Source: Candidatus Rifleibacteriota bacterium (GTDB taxonomy: Bacteria > Riflebacteria > Ozemobacteria > Ozemobacterales > Ozemobacteraceae). From it: DNA of 58,568 nt. The stretch is from the NCBI GenBank assembly GCA_029565415.1, contig JAKQOH010000109.1, forward strand, positions 1 to 58,568. The letters run 5' to 3'. Of the stretch, positions 57,702-58,568 are shown in pieces; the first letter of the stretch is position 1; every line of letters starts with the position of its first letter. The position numbers were made by a program, and so were the translations under genes. Under the pieces are notes generated by a model. It saw only the letters and a program-made list of their open reading frames with translations, was not told where the DNA came from and made no database searches.

Positions 57702-57731
57702 AGTATAGGCACCCGCTTTCCGGCCTGTCAA
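57702..57731 (-). promoter_or_regulatory. Strong promoter of the tubulin-like operon
   Basis: Consensus TTGACA (57726-57731) and TATACT (57702-57707) are 18 bases apart. The transcript would start near 57695, exactly at a small hairpin TTGTC-TGAA-GACAA (57682-57695), giving a 41-nt leader to ATG 57654. Confidence 0.65.
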
Positions 57732-57939
57732 GGAATTCCCATAGGGAGAAGAGCGGGATCGCCCGTCCATCCCGCAGCCCTCCGTTTGCAGCGGGGTCCA
57801 GGACGTTAGAGTATATGCTATAGTATAAAATGAGAGTCCGGCAGGAAAGAAGGTTGCCTTCCCTGGCCGGGGAGGGGTATGCTGTCCGGAAGACATCACG
57901 ATGGGGATACTGGATGACCCGCCCCGGGAGGACAGGAAG

Positions 57940-58568
57940 ATGAAGCCGCTCGAACTCAGCTCGATCTCGGAAGTCTGGAAAACCGTTCTGACGGATCTCA
58001 AAAAGGCCCTCGAAGCGACCGGCAGCAATCTCCAGGTCTGGTTCCCCTGGGGGCGCACCTGGCGCGGCCAGGACAGCCGAGGCTCCCTGCCCCCGACCGA
58101 ACTGCCCCCGGAACTGGCCGCCTCGCCGTCGGGCATGCACTTCGCCAGCCGCTGGTGGAGGCCCATCTCCGCCGCCGGGATGACCTGGCTGATCAGTTTC
58201 ACCCCCGCCGGGAATGCCGAGAACTCTCTGGCGGCCTGGCAGCCGGGACCGGAAGTCGTCTCGGCACTCGCTCTCCTGGGCGAGTTCGTGAGGCTCGAAT
58301 CGCTTCTCGGCCTCTTCCTCAAGGTGCTCGAAAACCGGGCCAGTGAAGAGTTCGGCCACTGGGACCGCGTGCGCAACTACTGCGTCGCGATCGGCCGAAA
58401 CATGGGCCTCTCCCACCGCGAACTCATCGATATCGAGCTGGCGGGCCTGCTGCACGACATCGGCAAGGTCTCCCTGCCCCCGGCCCTCCTGGAAGAACGC
58501 CGCCCGCTCTCCGCGGCCGAACGCCGCCAGGTCGAGTCCCACGCCGTCGTCGGCGCCGCCGTGATCCG
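57940..58568 (+). CDS. HD-GYP domain protein, 3' end missing
   Basis: 209 residues are visible before the right edge. An N-terminal domain of about 150 residues (LTDLKKALEATGSNLQVWFP, GMTWLISFTPAG, LLGEFVRLESLLGLFLKVLE) has the look of a degenerate GAF-type sensor. The start of an HD-GYP domain follows: FGHWDRVRNYCVAIGRNMGL, LAGLLHDIGKVSLPPALLEE, LSAAERRQVESHAVVGA. It should hydrolyse cyclic di-GMP if the missing part is intact. GGGAGG lies 8 nt before ATG 57940; an in-frame ATG at 57901 would add 13 residues. Upstream 57805-57832 is an AT-rich stretch that may hold its promoter. Confidence 0.83.
   Translation, partial: MKPLELSSISEVWKTVLTDLKKALEATGSNLQVWFPWGRTWRGQDSRGSLPPTELPPELAASPSGMHFASRWWRPISAAGMTWLISFTPAGNAENSLAAWQPGPEVVSALALLGEFVRLESLLGLFLKVLENRASEEFGHWDRVRNYCVAIGRNMGLSHRELIDIELAGLLHDIGKVSLPPALLEERRPLSAAERRQVESHAVVGAAVI

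Overview
The window is GC-rich DNA (about two thirds G+C by eye, not computed) from a Gram-negative (diderm) bacterium. The diderm reading rests on an exported decaheme cytochrome c, a LolA-like outer-membrane lipoprotein-sorting factor next to a probable outer-membrane barrel, lipobox and signal-peptide proteins, pseudopilins and a ComEC/ComEA DNA-uptake pair. No rRNA or tRNA gene was seen, so the phylum cannot be fixed. The mix of HD-GYP proteins, membrane cyclases, a tubulin-like protein and pseudopilins would suit a deep-branching group such as Riflebacteria or a deltaproteobacterium-like lineage, but that is a guess. Genes are densely packed, often with ATGA overlaps, and several promoters of TTGNNN-17/18-TATAAT type can be read directly.

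Layout. 0-7 kb: a divergent partial gene, LolA-like plus barrel pair, decaheme cytochrome, a cluster of dispersed palindromic repeats, a DUF1848 protein abutting a broken Fis-type helix-turn-helix fragment, a decayed small ORF, and an M20 peptidase. 7-21 kb (all minus strand): one long run starting at a leaderless-type promoter at 21.26 kb and reading through two unknown proteins, ComEA-like, ComEC, YdcF-like, SSB and two paralogous membrane cyclases; a second promoter at 9.76 kb then drives a receiver/ATPase/cNMP-binding protein and a tandem HD-GYP protein. 21-32 kb: a plus-strand transketolase faces a long minus-strand run (M28 lipoprotein peptidase, MazG-like dCTPase, small membrane protein, ABC-type binding protein, beta-propeller, LigA, QueE, DUF2225). 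32-36 kb: secreted rhodanese under a promoter with a DtxR/IdeR-like box, PfkB kinase, SagB-type oxidoreductase, GIY-YIG protein, DUF2087 regulator with an operator array. 36-41 kb: a three-gene minor-pseudopilin operon, polysaccharide deacetylase, and a sigma54-promoted small RNA. 41-51 kb: Hfq, a large TPR protein, a dynamin-like GTPase, tandem GT-C-like membrane proteins, an exported zinc-ribbon protein. 51-58.6 kb: a GTPase, vWA protein, small membrane protein and tubulin-like protein under a strong promoter, then a partial HD-GYP gene.

Most interesting systems. (1) The two adjacent cyclases have complementary active-site losses: one keeps both metal-binding aspartates but lacks the transition-state Asn/Arg, the other keeps Lys, Thr, Asn and Arg but lacks both aspartates. 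Together they make exactly one complete adenylate cyclase site, as in the mammalian C1/C2 heterodimer. They sit in one operon with competence genes and just upstream of a protein whose cNMP domain resembles E. coli CRP and of an HD-GYP phosphodiesterase. (2) An approximately 84-nt small RNA with a near-perfect sigma54 promoter, three stem-loops, a C/U-rich loop able to pair with Shine-Dalgarno sequences and a nine-U tail lies immediately downstream of hfq. (3) A tubulin-like/vWA/GTPase operon matches a proposed membrane-remodelling system and may extend to a second GTPase and a TPR protein. (4) Short AT-rich, ATA-codon-bearing islands recur inside otherwise GC3-rich genes across the window.
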